Assembly: GCA_963921195.1 (NCBI GenBank)
Contig: OY992537.1
Span: 131,028,694 to 131,092,693, forward strand
Source of the DNA: Pegoplata infirma
Lineage: Eukaryota > Arthropoda > Insecta > Diptera > Anthomyiidae
Direction: 5' to 3'
DNA: 64,000 bases
Below, piece by piece: positions 45,586 through 57,633 of this stretch (the stretch's first letter is position 1; every line of letters begins with the position of its first letter). The translations under genes were made by a program, and so were the position numbers. The notes beneath the pieces were generated by a model that did not search any database, had not been told where the DNA came from, and worked only from the letters and a program-made list of their open reading frames with translations.

Positions 45586-46441
45586 TTTTTATACCCTACA
45601 CCACTATGTGGTACAGGGTATATTGAGTTTGTGCTGATGTTTGTAACTACCCGAAATATTGGTCCTAGACCTACCTTTAAGTATACCGATCGACTCAGAA
45701 TTACTTTCTGAGTCGATTTAGCGATGTCCGTCCGTCCGTCCGTCTGTCCGTCCGTCCGTCCGTCCGTCTGTCCATCTATCGGTTTAAGCACGATACAGGT
45801 CGCAATTTTCAATCAATTGACTTGAAATTTGAAACTTAAGCATCTTTTGGACCAAGGACGAAGCCTATTGAAATTGGAGAAAATCGGTACATGTTAAGAC
45901 CTAGCCCCCATACAAACGCCCCCTTTGGATTCGGCTTAAATGACTCTTATAACCGTACTATAACAGGTATCGCTTTGAAATTTAGCAGGTAATCAAATTT
46001 TGTATGCACAAATCACCATTCCAAATTTCAAAGGAATCGGATAAGTCCTTCTGGTAGTCCCCATACAAACCGCCCTCCCGATATTCACATAATTCCCTCA
46101 AAATTCATAAAAATGGAAATATTTGATAAAAATTTGTATTTTTAGGTGTTAAACGTGTACTTTAGTAACCTTATAAAATCGGAATATAATTGGACCATTT
46201 TTGGACTTACAATAGTCCCCCATATAAAAATTTCGACCGATATTCAGTTAAATCGGTCTATTGACAAAAAAATAAACTAATTCCACTTAAATTTGATATG
46301 TGTGTGTTTTCTACACTAAATAAATATCTAACAAAAGACAGATCCAATCGGTCTATGTTTGGACCTGGGACCCATTTTTCGGAAAACACTGGTGTAGGGT
46401 GTCATATGGTCGGTCTTGACCGACTATAACTTTCTTACTTG
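45586..46441 (-). mobile_element. DINE-1-like element, subfamily C, copy 2 (inverted)
   Basis: Inverted copy of 44522-45369 along its whole length, ending GACTATAACTTTCTTACTTG on the + strand. The two copies make a head-to-head palindrome of about 850 bp per arm with a spacer of about 215 bp. The spacer also carries the 3' end of the subfamily A element. Confidence 0.75.
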
Positions 46442-46562
46442 TTTGTTTTCATTTAGTTTGTAAAAGCTATGTATTTCATAACCATCCTATACTGAATCAG
46501 TATAGAAATTTCAGCACCTAAACAATTTGACCATGAAACTTGCTAGGGATTCATATGCATGC

Positions 46563-48789
46563 ACTAGGGATGTTAAAGTTGGTACAATTGTACTTTTTTT
46601 GGTACATTTTGACCTTCAAAAGTACCGTGGTACTACCGCGACTCATTTGGTACAATTTAAAAATTTCCAATTTCTTTATAACTCATTGAAATATCGGTAA
46701 AAGACCCCATCTTTTTTTCTTTACTATAAAAAAAATGCTCACAAAGGTACCAATGCTAGACCGATTTTAAACCCTTGTTTTGAAACAGATTAAGAGTCCC
46801 CGCACAACAATGTCGGAGCGGTTGACGTTTTCGGTCATGAGAGAGTATAGGCGCAAAACAAAGACGGCAGTGGAAAATTCTGTCATATGTTGATATTTGC
46901 ACCATTTTTTCACTTTTTCGTCACTTTTTTATTTAAATTAATTGTATTTTCAATATGATTTTTTCATATTGATTCGTTTTTTTGCTGTTTTTTCAATTTT
47001 AAAATTTTTTCTTTTTAGAGATCATATATTTTTGTTTACTTTATCGAAAAAAATCGAAATATTTGTAAACAAGTAGAAAAGTTAAATTCGACTTTGCCGA
47101 ATCTATGAATACCCTCCACAATGCATTTTTTTAAGGGTAGTACATTTTTTAACGTGAAAAAATTAACAATTTTGATTAGTAATATTTTATTTTGAGTAAA
47201 AAACTCTTTTTTTGTCATTTTTTTTTAAAAAAAGACAAATTACAAAATTTTTTTTTTGAGAGTAACATTTTTTTCGAGTGTAATGTTTTTTTTACTGTAA
47301 AAATATTTCTGAGTGAATGCACGTACGTATGTACACAAAATATTGTCATTTTTGTAAAAAAAAAAACTAAATTTTTTTTGTGTAAATTTTTTTTTGAGTG
47401 TAAATTTTTTTTTTTGAGTGTAAAATTTTTTTTGAGTGTAAAATTTTTTCGTGTGTAATTTTAAAGTTACCAATGCTTTTAAAACTAAACAAGTTTAAAA
47501 AGCATTGCTTTAAAATTAAACAAGTTTGAAAAGCATTGTTTAGTTACCACCAATGCTTTTAAAACTTGTTAGAACACGTGGCATTTTAGATGAAACTAAT
47601 CTGAAATTCAGGGTTTTCCTTATAACTTTTGAACTACTTGACCGATTGAGCTGAAATTTAATATTAAACAGACCCGGGGAACGGCAAAGGTACATGACAA
47701 GCTTCAGTAGTCTCATTAATGTCTTTCGGAAGTTATCGTGTTTTTTATCTCGTAAATTCGCGAAACACCCTTGCCGAAATTTACTCTTTTGCTCATAACT
47801 TTTGAACCACTGGACCGATTTGGCTGGATTGCAATACCAACCTGACCAGGTAAATGACAAACATATATGCTAAACTTCAGTAGCCTCTGTAAAGTCTTTC
47901 AAAAGTTAGCGTGTTTTCTACGGACAGACAGACAGACGGACGGACGGACGGACATCGCTAGATCGACTTAAAATCGATCGAGGATCATAAATATATATAC
48001 TTTATGGGGTCCTAGACCAATATTTCGAGGTGTTACAAACGGAATGACAAACTTATATATACCCTCTATCACTAGAGTGAATGGTATAAAAAGTGGCAAC
48101 ATTTTCATTTCAAAAATTAAGGGAGAGAGAGAAACCGACAGAAAAATAAAATTGATTTTATTCTAGCGGATTTCGGTCGAGCGTTTTTCATGCCAAATTT
48201 GTATGAAAAAAACGTCACCGACATTGATGTGCGGGGACTCTAAAGCAGTTTTCAAATGAATTTTTCTAATTTTTTTTTACAAAAAAAAAAAGAAAAGGTA
48301 TCAGAATTAGAAACTTGATAAAAAAAATTCTTACTCACATTTATCGAACAAAAAGTTTCAAAATTTTCCACGGAAGTATCAGTCGTTTATGGACAATTAT
48401 TGAAGATGGTATTAATTGCAGACTTTGAGACCTTTCATATTTAAAAGATTTCTGAGATATTGATATATTTTTCGTGTTTACGCAATCAGATACATTTTTT
48501 TTGCGAAAAACTCTAAAATTCATAGTGTTTTTCTTATAGATAAAGTAACGAAAAATGAGGCATTTTTCTGCAGAATAGATTTCAAGAAATTGTTCAAAAA
48601 TGCCCCTGAAAAATGTTTTTTGTTTTTTAATTTGTTTGCATTTTTTGGGGGGGGGGGGGGTGTAAAAGATTCGGTAAAACCGAATTAACACTCATTTGTT
48701 GTTTTTCTTAATTTAAAAAAAATGGTACCAAAAAGTAAAATTTTTTTTGAAAGTTGGTACATAATTGAAAACTCATTTAACATCCCTGG
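46563..48789. mobile_element. Nested hAT-like element
   Basis: The ends TAGGGATGTTAAAGTTGGTA and TTTAACATCCCTG are inverted matches, and GGTAC motifs recur in both subterminal parts. Flanking octamers GCATGCAC (left) and GCCTGAAC (right) agree at 6 of 8, compatible with an old 8-bp target duplication. Inside lies a second inverted pair, GAGTCCCCGCACAACAATGT (46795) and ACATTGATGTGCGGGGACTC (48222), and inside that a DINE-1-like copy at 47070-48092. No transposase frame is visible. A related terminus (GTACAAATGTACTTTTTG, reverse strand) is at 63782-63842. Confidence 0.65.
47070..48092 (+). mobile_element. DINE-1-like element, long subfamily A variant
   Basis: Starts CAAGTAGAAAAGTTAAATTC with hairpin TTCGACTTTGCCGAA, then ATACCCTCCACAATGCA, and ends ACTAGAGTGAATGGTATAAA. 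It includes GAGTGTAAATTTTTTTT-type repeats (47250-47460) and two copies of a CATAACTTTTGAACCACTGG-type block. GACA/GACG repeats precede the ATCGCTAGATCGA block. It matches 60049-60896 in inverse orientation. Confidence 0.7.
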
Positions 48790-51720
48790 CCTGAACTCAA
48801 AAAAAGGCTTAACTTAAACTTTTGAAAAATTTTCTTCAAAATAGTTTTTAAATTTTCCCACAATTTAGTTTTAAATTAATTAAAAGTTGGGAAATTTTCG
48901 TAAGTATTGGGAACAAGATTTAGTTTATGTACTGTTAAATAGTCTTTTAGTTTCTTTAAATGGAATTCCCTAATACTTGGAAGAAATTCTTACTGCCAAA
49001 GAAATTTTTCCTAAATATATGAAAAAAATCTTTATTTTAAGAGATATTCCTCTTCTTTAGTCTTAGGACGTACTTCTCTACCAATTAGTTCATCTTCTTA
49101 GATTTGAGCAAGTTTTTTTTTTCACTGTTTAAGTAGAGTTTTTATAACTTGGTGAAATTTTTTTTCCAAAAAACTTAAAATGGCGATATCTCGAAAACTA
49201 AGCCAGATAGATGCCATTTTTAGTTCTTTGGATCGCCATAGTACCACCGGTGTTCTTCACATGTGTCGACCCCAATGGGTCCTAACTTTGGATTTAAAAA
49301 AGTTAGCACTCCCGAAAATTTTAAAATGCTCATATCTCGGTAAATATTGTCAACACAACAAAAGGTTCAAAAGCATTTTTGTAGCTATTAACCATAGAAA
49401 AGATTAGAATGTACGCAGTGTTGTATTTGATGTATTTTCCAATATGGTAGCAAAATGCTTGTTCTTTCTCATCTCACACGTATTTAATATCAAATTAGAT
49501 TCTTTGTTTATAAAAAATGGAATTTGTCTTTCATTTAATTAAATTAATTATTAATTTTCCTTTATTCAACGTTTTTTTGAAGATAATACGCACTATTGAT
49601 AGTTTAAAAACTTTTTTTCTCTTTTGTTGTTTGCTTTGTTGTTATTCTCCTTTATGTTGCATTGTTTTTATTAAACGTCAAAAGTTACATAATGTGCTGT
49701 CACTAATACTTATTCAAGCGAAATACGACTCTGTTTCATTTCTATTTTTTTCTATGCTATTAACACAAAGAACAAGACCTACAATACTCAAAAGCTCTTC
49801 GAGTAACAGTTTTAAAGTAATCGAGTTTTTTAAATTCTCAAGACCAAGTGGTCCCCTAAATTTACGTGTCTCAAAAACTAAGCAAAGTTGAGCTAAACGC
49901 GCAAAAATTTTGGATCAAAAACTTTGGTGATTCTTAAGCAGCCTAACTGGTTCTGGGCCCATCGGGGTCTGAACCTATCGAGTCCGAACCCAATGCGGTC
50001 TTCACCCAATCGGCTCCTTAAATGTGTATGAGCTATTTTTAAGAAAAAGAAGAAAAACATGGCAATGGAGCTCAATCATTATCAATTTTCCTTGAATTTA
50101 GTTAATTTTCCCATTGTTTTTTTTAATTTTTTTTTCAGTGTGTCAAAGGCGCTAGGAAATAGCCATTACAAGAAATACCCCCAAGCGAAAAAAAGCCCAA
50201 CAAATAGCGAAACAAACACGAAACACTTTTACCCGCTAAATGTGAGATTGGGCAGTTTAAAAAAAAAAATAACTCTCATTTTTCTCTCCTCATATGCAGG
50301 ATTCAGGTCAATCGGTGGGTGCCCATTAAAAGACCTGCCTTGCATGTAAATTTTTCAGAATGTTTTTTTTTCCGAAGGTTGATCGTACATTCATTTCAAA
50401 AATCAAGTTTTTATGACCAATATTTCAGGAGATCAAAAAAGTACCTAAGTAAGTACACTTTTCCACCCTCTTAAAATCGAAACTACTTTTGTCAGAATGT
50501 TTTTTTTTCACTGGCTGTTTCTTCCAAATTTTAAAATTTTAGAGCCATTATTTCAGAAGATAGAAAATGTATAGTACACATTTTACATACATTTTTCCCA
50601 GTGTTTTGTTTTTTGCTGAAAAGTCCTTTACTTTAAATTTCAAGTTTCTATTATTTCCGGGAATATAAAAAGTACAAAATTTACAAGTTCTTACCCCCTT
50701 AGAATCGGAATTTCTAAAAACTTATCCTTATATTACATGTTCTTATCACCCTTAGAAATCGGAAAAATGGGTGGGTCGGTCTTATTTATTAACACTCTAA
50801 GAGAGACCATGGGACAAATTGATAAAAAAATAAATGTAAGGGGCCACCTAAGAAAATGTTGGGGTTGAAAAAACGTTGGGGGTCGGTCACACCCCCAAAA
50901 AAGTCACACCCCAAAAAAGTGGGCGTGGCAGTTGTCTTACTGGCCTCCCATATTTTTTATAACGTTATTTTCGAAGTCAAAACGAATATGTATACCGAAT
51001 TTCAAGTCAATATAAACAAAATTGGATTTTTGTTGTCCTAGAGTGACCTAATGTTGCACTGTGCGGTAGCAGATGATTTCACAAAACAAATTTATAAAAA
51101 AAACCTATTATATGGGCACCACCTTAAGAGTTAAAGATAGAGGGTAGGTATATTCAAAGAAAATTTTGGAATTAAATAGATATTTGGGTTCGGTCACACA
51201 TTTGACATCTTTTGGGGCACCTTTGGAGCAGTTAGAGCGGTAGGATCCAATTTTTATAAAAAGGATATCTCTTCTTTTTTAATAAAAAAATATTTTCTAT
51301 AATTTTTTTTATAAAACATTTTTTATTAAATAATGTATAGTTAATCTAAAAAATATAAATATCAATAATAAAGGGCTTTTATGAAATTATCCCCAGTTTA
51401 CATATGTTTAAGCCACTGTGCAACGCTTCATAAAAATCGCTTTTGTATGCTAAAGATGTACTTTAGAAGCACCTCCAGGGGTCCACCGTCCCAACTTTAG
51501 ACCGAAATTACGTTATGCAGCGGTTCAAAATAATAACACATTTAAATTAGAACTAATAGCATTATTTTTTTATATTTTTTTAAATTTATAACTTTACTCT
51601 TACTAATAACTTTGAAATAAACCATATCAAATACTTAACATAGATTTCACCACATATACCTAAGCTGATCAATCAATGACCATTGAAATTTAAAAATATC
51701 TCAAACTTCAAAATTTTTCT
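48790..51720. other. Intergenic DNA between Mhc and Cyt-b5-r, no gene seen
   Basis: 2.9 kb of mostly unique AT-rich sequence. Reading frames present are unlike known proteins and are not conserved in pattern. A GTGGGCGTGGC-containing repeat fragment lies at about 50860-51060. A piece at about 50238-50285 (AATGTGAGATTGGGCA) is an inverted copy of one at 45505-45537. AATAAA in the - orientation (TTTATT at 51322-51327) could serve Cyt-b5-r. Confidence 0.6.
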
Positions 51721-52225
51721 TCATTTCGATCCAGGTGGCTTTGGATTAGCCTGAATTCTTAACAATTGTTTATGTTGACCCAGCATATGCTCCAAGTGAT
51801 TACATTCTCTTAATTCACCTTTAAATTCTTCTAATGTTTCGTAAAGGATCGGATACAGCTGTGGTAAAATTCCATGATCCAAAGTTGGAAATAAATGATG
51901 CAAAGCATGATCACCGAAATGTGTTAAAACTAAAAATTGGGAACCTTTCAAGTCACCACGATCGATAATGGTATCAACTTGAAAGAGACCCCAATCACGA
52001 TCTTCGCGATTAGCATCACCTTCATGATAGATTTCTGGATCATGATGGGCAGCATTAAGACCAATAACACAAAAAGCAAAACTAGCGATGGCCGTTATAA
52101 AGAACCACTGACGTAGACACCAGAAAATGGAACAATTTGAACATAAATACATTGATAATGGTATGGATAAGGATATTAGATCATGCCAATACATAACGTT
52201 CGTGTGACGTAAAGAGTAAATAATT
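51721..52225 (-). CDS. Cyt-b5-r exon 4
   Basis: 505 nt, finishing Arg266 and continuing IIYSLRHTNVMYWHDLISLS to the stop. Contains GLNAAHHDPEIYHEGD and the third His box DHALHHLFP. Acceptor (reverse strand) AAAATTTCAG. The protein ends LLRIQANPKPPGSK. Confidence 0.95.
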
Positions 52226-55200
52226 CTGAAATTTTAAAAGAAATTAAAATTATTTAAATTGGCATACATTAAAAGTGTGTGAGAAAAATTAGTTATGAGC
52301 AAATCAATGGGAAATTTAACTAACGTATCATCGATTTTGTTAATTTTTGGATATTTGATAGAGCTTTGTAAATGATTAAAAATAATATTTCTTTTATTAA
52401 TACTTTAGAAGATATGGGCGTTTAAAATAGCGCTTTTTTGAGAATATTGACTTGTTGACAGTTATTTAACATTTTTGTGCTCGGAAACCGTAAGTCGTAC
52501 GAAAAAACTTATAAAAGCGATATTGTTTATAAAATTATATAGTTGATAAAATTATGAAGATTTAAAATTTATAAAATTTTTTTTTTTCTAAATTTCAACA
52601 AAAAATGTTGAAACTATATTTGAATGACATTTTTCCTAGGAAGGTCACCATGGATTTTCAAAAAAAAAAATTTGTATTAATGTTTAGAATGTCCTTTTAA
52701 CGCTACTAAAATTTCAGTGAGGTGTTTTTTCGTATTGTTGAGCAATAAATTTTCAAAGTTTATTAGAGAGCCAAATATTTGCTTTTTTTTGATTTTTTGA
52801 TTTAAAATCAAAAATTTAGCTTTATCATAAACTTTGAAAATTTATTGCTCGAAAACACAAAAAAACACCTCCCTGAAATTTTATCAGCGTTAAAAGGACA
52901 TTCTAAACTTTAATACAAAATTTTGATTTTGAAAATCCATGGTGCCCTTCCCAGGAAAAAAGGACATTCAAATTAGTTTTCAAAAATGTTTGTTGAATTT
53001 TTTTTTGAAAAATGTTTGTTAAATTTTTTTGAAAATGTTTTTTGTTTGTAAATTTCAAATCTTCATAATTTTTTCAACAATATTGTCACACACAGTTTTT
53101 TCGTACAACTTTCGTTTTCCGACTAAAAAACAAAAAAAACAAGTAAAAAAGTTAAATTCGGCCTTGCCGAATGTAGTGATACCCTCCACAATTTCAAGAA
53201 GATTATTGCAAACAACTTTATTTAAAAGGAAATTACATTTGAAAAAAAAATTAAAAAAAAAAAAAAAAATTTCCGCGAAAAAAAATTTTCGTAAAAAAAA
53301 ATCCGCGATTTTTTTCTTTTTTTGTCAAAAAATATGTTCGTACTTGTTTAAATACCATTTGGTGTTCAATTATGTTCACATATGTCAACCAGAAGCCGAA
53401 TTAAAGCATTTTGTATTTTTAGGTTATTGTGAATGTACTGAAATTTTTGAGGTGTGCTTACATTTTCGTTCATAACTTTTGAACCGCTGAACCGATATCG
53501 CTCAAATGCAATACCAAACTTCTCGGGAGAACTTCCAATATATATGTTAAGTTTCAGTTATCTCTGTGCAATATTTTGTCCGCGAGAGCATTTTCAACAG
53601 ACAGACAGACGGACAGACGGACAGACGGACAGACGGACAGACGGACATCGCTAGAATGTCTTAAAATCGATCGGGCATCATGAATATATATACTTTATGG
53701 GGTCCCAGACCGATATTTCGATGAGTTACAAACGGAATGACAAACTTATATATACCCTCTATCACTAAGTGGAGGGTATAAAAAAAAACTGTCTAAAGCC
53801 AACTATTTGATTTTTTGCCAAAATTTTGATTTTGAGCCAAAAAAAAAATATTTGGCTCTCTAAAAAACTTTGAAAATTTATTGCTCAACAATACGAAAAA
53901 ACACCTTTCTGAAATTTTAATAGCATTAAAAGGGCATTCTAAACTTTAATAAAAAAATTTTATTTTGGAAATCAATTGTGTCCTACACAGGAAAAAAGGA
54001 CATTCAAATATCGATTTCAAAATTTTTGGTTTAATTTTTTTAAATCTTCATTATTTTATCTACAATATTGTTTTTACATGTTTTTTCGTACGACCCATTG
54101 TTTCCGAGCACAAAAATGTTAAAAAACTGTCTAAAAGTCACTATTGTCAAAAAAATGGTTTTTTAAACGCCCAAACGTCCAAAGTATTCATAAAAAAAAT
54201 ATGATTTTTAATAATTAATGAGGATCTATCAAATAACCAAAAATTAACAAAATCGGTGATCCGTAATTAAATTTCCCATGGATTTGCTCATATATATAAG
54301 TAATTTTTTTTTTAAATACCTGGTTATCATTTGTAAAAAGAATGCTATCACATAGGTAATCGGTTCCGTAAGCCACGAAATATAACGCATCATTAGACTT
54401 TTTATGTGAGGATTTGGTACCCAACATAGAAATGGTTCAAACATCGATAATTCCAAATCAAAATAGGAATTTGGATAAATATGATGAGATAAAGCATGCG
54501 ATACACGCCATGATGTAAAATTCATCATACACAAATTAAATGTATACATTCGCCAGTTATCACGTCTATGGAAATAATTATGAGCAATTATAGTAGTCCA
54601 AACTAGAGCTGTTCCAGCCAAGGCTAAACATAATAAACTGTTAAACTTAGCACTCGCCATGGAGAAGATAAAAGTGCACAACAGTAAAAGTAAATGAATT
54701 TTCTGAAAATAGAAAAAAGATGGAATGTTAGAATTACAAAATTCTTTTGATTTTTTAAGTATACCGATCGACACGAAACACTTTTTGAGTCAATTTAGTA
54801 ATGTCCAATCGTCTGCCGCCAGTCTGACCATATCAATGTTGTAATCACGATACAGCTCTCAATTATAAATATATTCAGCTGAATTTTTTTTTTTTTTTTT
54901 TTTCAAAAAAAAAAATTTTAATTTTTTTTTTTTTTAAATTTGTTTTTCTTCAAAATTTTGTTTTCAAATTTTGCTCTACCTCGCTTAGTTTTGAAGATAT
55001 GACCAAATTAACGTCATTTTGTTTGTATCTTATATCTCAAAAACCCAATTTTTTTCTCTGCCATTAGCGTTCGCAGCTGAGGCATTCCACACCAAATGTC
55101 CAGCGAAAAAAAAAAACATGTGTACCGTAAACTTTTGAATAGGTTGTATGGATAGCCCTATATGGAACTTAGAAAATTGCGTTTTTGGTTTTTCAATTTT

Positions 55201-57281
55201 TCAAAAACTGGGCTTAGGAGGCGTGGTCAAATATTGGAAAAATTGTCAAATTTGTGGCTAGTTGCTTTGATTAAATACCCAGTTGGCAAAATAAAATCAC
55301 ACCTGACATACTGCTGACTCTCCCTTTATGAAATCGCTGACATCTTCATACAATTTTTCAAAATGTCATCAATGACATGTCAGCACTTGGTCAGCAGTGT
55401 CCACCAGTATTGGTGGCCACTAACAATTCGTTTAAACAACCCCTGACCAACTGCTGACATGTCATTGATAACATTTTGAAAAATTCTATGAAGATGTCAC
55501 CAATTTTATAAAGGGCGAGTCAGCAGTAAGTCAGGTGTGATTTTTTTTGCCGACTGGGTATTTATCACATTAAAACGGAATGCACCACAATCTCAAAAAC
55601 TTACATTCTTATATAATTTTGTATGGACTATCGATTAAAAATTTTTTTTTTGGAAAATTTTTAGAACCCGTTCTGAAATTTTCCATTTTTTAAAAAAGTA
55701 AATTTATCAAAAATCCGGCCACTTTTTTTTAATTTTTTTTAAGTTTAGATGTTTGTCCATACACACAAAAAAATTCAGAAACACGTTCTTCGTTTTTTTC
55801 GAGAAAATCGCATTTGAATTTTAAATTTCATAACAATTTTGTAATTTGCTTGTATTTTCTTGTTTTAACGTTCCGAATGAGTAATATTAATTGCATAAAT
55901 ATTTCTCATACGCTCTGTTGAAACAAGAAAATACAAGCAAATTACAAAATTGTTTTGAAATTTAAAATTCAAATGCGATTTTCTCGAAAAAAAATATCAG
56001 ACCCCATAAAGTATATTATTGATCGATTTTAAGACATTCTAGCGATGTCCGTCTGTCTGTGGAAGACACGATAAAGTCCAAAATAAAAGAGCTATACTCC
56101 TGAAGTTTGGCAAAATATGTCTTATGGTCATAGGCTGGTTAAGAGATCAGCGAAATCGGACCAGGAAATGAAACATTTTAATGTAGTAAAAAGTTCTCTC
56201 TTGGTTCCCAGCGATTAAATAAATTTGTTTTTTTCGACCCGCCCCTTTTTGTGGGCGTGGTTATTAAAAATGTATTTAAATAAGGATTAAATTGAATTAC
56301 TTTAACGCAAAAAGCATAATAAATGAATTTGTAAACATAAGCCACGAGGGGGAAGTGATACCCAATGGCCTCTGATTGCCCCCACCCCCAAAAATAACGC
56401 CCCTGTAATTTTTTTTTTATTTGTTTACATGTTGGAGGTTATCAAAGATTCGGCACAGCCGAATTTAAAACTCTTATTTGTTTTGTATTATATTTACAAA
56501 TTATTCATGTTAGTCAAACCTAAAAAATCACTACGAACACGTTTTTGTTGACCTTCTAAATTCACATAACAAACTAAAATCTCGTTATTATATTTCAGAT
56601 ACCGAAGGACATCCTAAATAGTAGGGGCCAGTTTAGAATAACTACACACCTAAGAAAATGTTCTAAGAAAATTTTCAAGTGGTACAATGGATGATACCGG
56701 CCCTTAGGCAGCCTTACCAGTTAGAGGGTAGAAGGCAGTTACATTTTCTCTTCTAAAATTAGGATTAATACAGACAATTTTTCAACACACTTACATCACT
56801 GTTATTTTTGGGTCTATTATCTATGGTTTTCAATTTCTCGCGAACTCTATTCTTTAAGGTCTTATAGAAGCCATTCTCGTGCATAGTCAAAGTATAAATC
56901 CTTGGCTTAGCTGCCTCTCGTACTTTATATTTTTCAATTATTTTTGATGGCGCCGTTGTTATATGATGAGCTTCAAATGCTTCCGTGATATCAGTACCTT
57001 TTGTTTCTCGTATCCAAAAAGAACCACCAGGATGTTTATCAATGAAATCGGTAAAATCATAAATCGTATCATATATACGCCATAATCCCTCAGCTTCGTC
57101 GTCCTGACGTTTGCCCACCAACCAACTGTAATTGGAACGCAAGAGGCATCAGTTATTAAATTTTGATTACTTTGTAACAAAATTTATGCGTTTGTTACCT
57201 TTGGCTAGTTATTAAATTTTTATTTCGATAAGTTGGAAATTTTGTAGCAATGCCACATTTTCTCCATTCTTCAATCACCAT
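51721..57281 (-). CDS. Cytochrome b5-related protein (desaturase-like), four exons
   Basis: Fusion of an N-terminal cytochrome b5 domain and a membrane fatty-acid-desaturase domain; 433 residues after splicing, close to the 436 I recall for Drosophila Cyt-b5-r. Heme ligation is by HPGG (59-62) and a second His in AFEAHH (81 or 82). The desaturase domain has three His boxes: H179-NYF-H183, H207-ALS-H211-H212 and H372-AL-H375-H376, which would hold a di-iron centre. Hydrophobic segments around 142-178, 285-325 and near 250 suit ER membrane insertion. The substrate is unknown. Exons: 57199-57281, 56795-57125, 54320-54702, 51721-52225. In Drosophila this gene also lies next to Mhc. Frames are intact, so it is probably functional. 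Confidence 0.95.
52417..54195. mobile_element. Long foldback element in Cyt-b5-r intron 3
   Basis: GCTCGGAAACCGTAAGTCGT at about 52480 and its inverted forms near 53115 (ACTTTCGTTTTCCGAC) and 54105 (TTGTTTCCGAGCAC) mark three copies of one block. Two arms of about 330 bp form a palindrome around 52800 (TTGATTTAAAATCAA), and a third partial copy runs 53800-54195. TTTATTGCTC(G/A)A and GGACATTCTAAACTTTAAT recur in each. It is split by a DINE-1-like copy at 53141-53783. Confidence 0.75.
53141..53783 (+). mobile_element. DINE-1-like element (subfamily A) inside the foldback
   Basis: Complete-looking copy: CAAGTAAAAAAGTTAAATTC, hairpin TTCGGCCTTGCCGAA, ATACCCTCCACAA, body with CCAGAAGCCGAATTAAAGCA, (GACA/GACG) repeat at 53598-53645, TATATATACTTTATGGGGTC, and end ATCACTAAGTGGAGGGTATA. 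Confidence 0.8.
54320..54702 (-). CDS. Cyt-b5-r exon 3
   Basis: 383 nt, from KIHLLLLLCTFIFSMASAKF to FFLQMIT plus AG of Arg266. Contains His boxes HNYFH and HALSHHIYPN and hydrophobic segments. Acceptor CTATTTTCAG, donor GTATTT (weak), phase 2. Confidence 0.94.
55273..55566. mobile_element. Foldback MITE in Cyt-b5-r intron 2
   Basis: The ends AAATACCCAGTTGGCAAAAT and TTTGCCGACTGGGTATTT are inverted matches. CACACCTGACATACTGCTGA at the left pairs with TCAGCAGTAAGTCAGGTGTG at the right, and AATGTCATCAATGACATGTC with GACATGTCATTGATAACATT. The two halves together fold almost completely. Confidence 0.8.
55797..55990. repeat. Near-perfect inverted repeat with arms of about 69 bp
   Basis: The left arm begins TTTCGAGAAAATCGCATTTG, and the right arm ends CAAATGCGATTTTCTCGAAA. 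The arms are almost identical for about 69 bp around a loop of about 50 nt. The high identity suggests a young duplication. It lies in Cyt-b5-r intron 2 next to a DINE-1-like copy. Confidence 0.8.
56004..56479 (-). mobile_element. DINE-1-like element (subfamily B), reverse
   Basis: On the + strand it runs AGACCCCATAAAGTATATTA, then GCGATGTCCGTCTGTCTGT, then the B body reversed, and ends GATTCGGCACAGCCGAATTT (hairpin) before AAAACTCTTATTTG. It lacks the usual terminal GGTATAA end, so it is truncated. Confidence 0.7.
56795..57125 (-). CDS. Cyt-b5-r exon 2: cytochrome b5 domain
   Basis: 331 nt, finishing Ser28 then WLVGKRQDDEAEGLWRIYDT to RPKNNSD. Holds the heme motif DKHPGGSFW and EAFEAHH. Acceptor TTCCAATTACAG, donor GTAAGT. 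Confidence 0.95.
57199..57281 (-). CDS. Cyt-b5-r exon 1 (start codon exon)
   Basis: 83 nt, MVIEEWRKCGIATKFPTYRN followed by KNLITSQ and AG of Ser28. Context AATAAA-ATG, donor GTAACA. The intron to exon 2 is only 73 nt. The joined reading SQ-SWLVGKRQDDE is continuous with the b5 domain, which supports this start exon; it has no similarity check beyond that. Confidence 0.85.
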
Positions 57282-57633
57282 TTTATTTATATTTTATTGA
57301 AATTCACGAAATATTTTTGAACAGGATTTTTTTTTTATTATTGAATAAAAATTTAAATTATTTCACTTTTAATTGCAACACACGTTATCAACAAATTATG
57401 AATTTAAACTAAACTGCACTTAATCTTTTGTCTAAACATTTATAATTTTTCATCATTATCATCAGTCTTATCTTCAAATATTTAAATTCATTTATATGTA
57501 TTTTTAAATGATGTATCATTTATATGTCATCTAAATCCCGGAAAATTTAAATATTTTTTTTCATCAATTATAAAAATACACGGGTTCTGAAGCAATTCTA
57601 AATTTATTGTACTCCTATTGACAGCAGTAAATC

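Noticed and set aside
45145..45812. Two similar proteins starting MKIATCIVLKPIDGQTDGRT on opposite strands
   Set aside because: They are the same transposon segment in two inverted copies, including the GACG repeat; no start or codon signal of a gene.
47540..47860. 106-residue reverse frame with many Arg/Ser
   Set aside because: Lies wholly inside a DINE-1-like element; copies elsewhere do not keep the frame.
49180..49891. Frames of 75 and 124 residues in the intergenic region
   Set aside because: Codon use matches the AT-rich background; no motif, splice or start context to support them.
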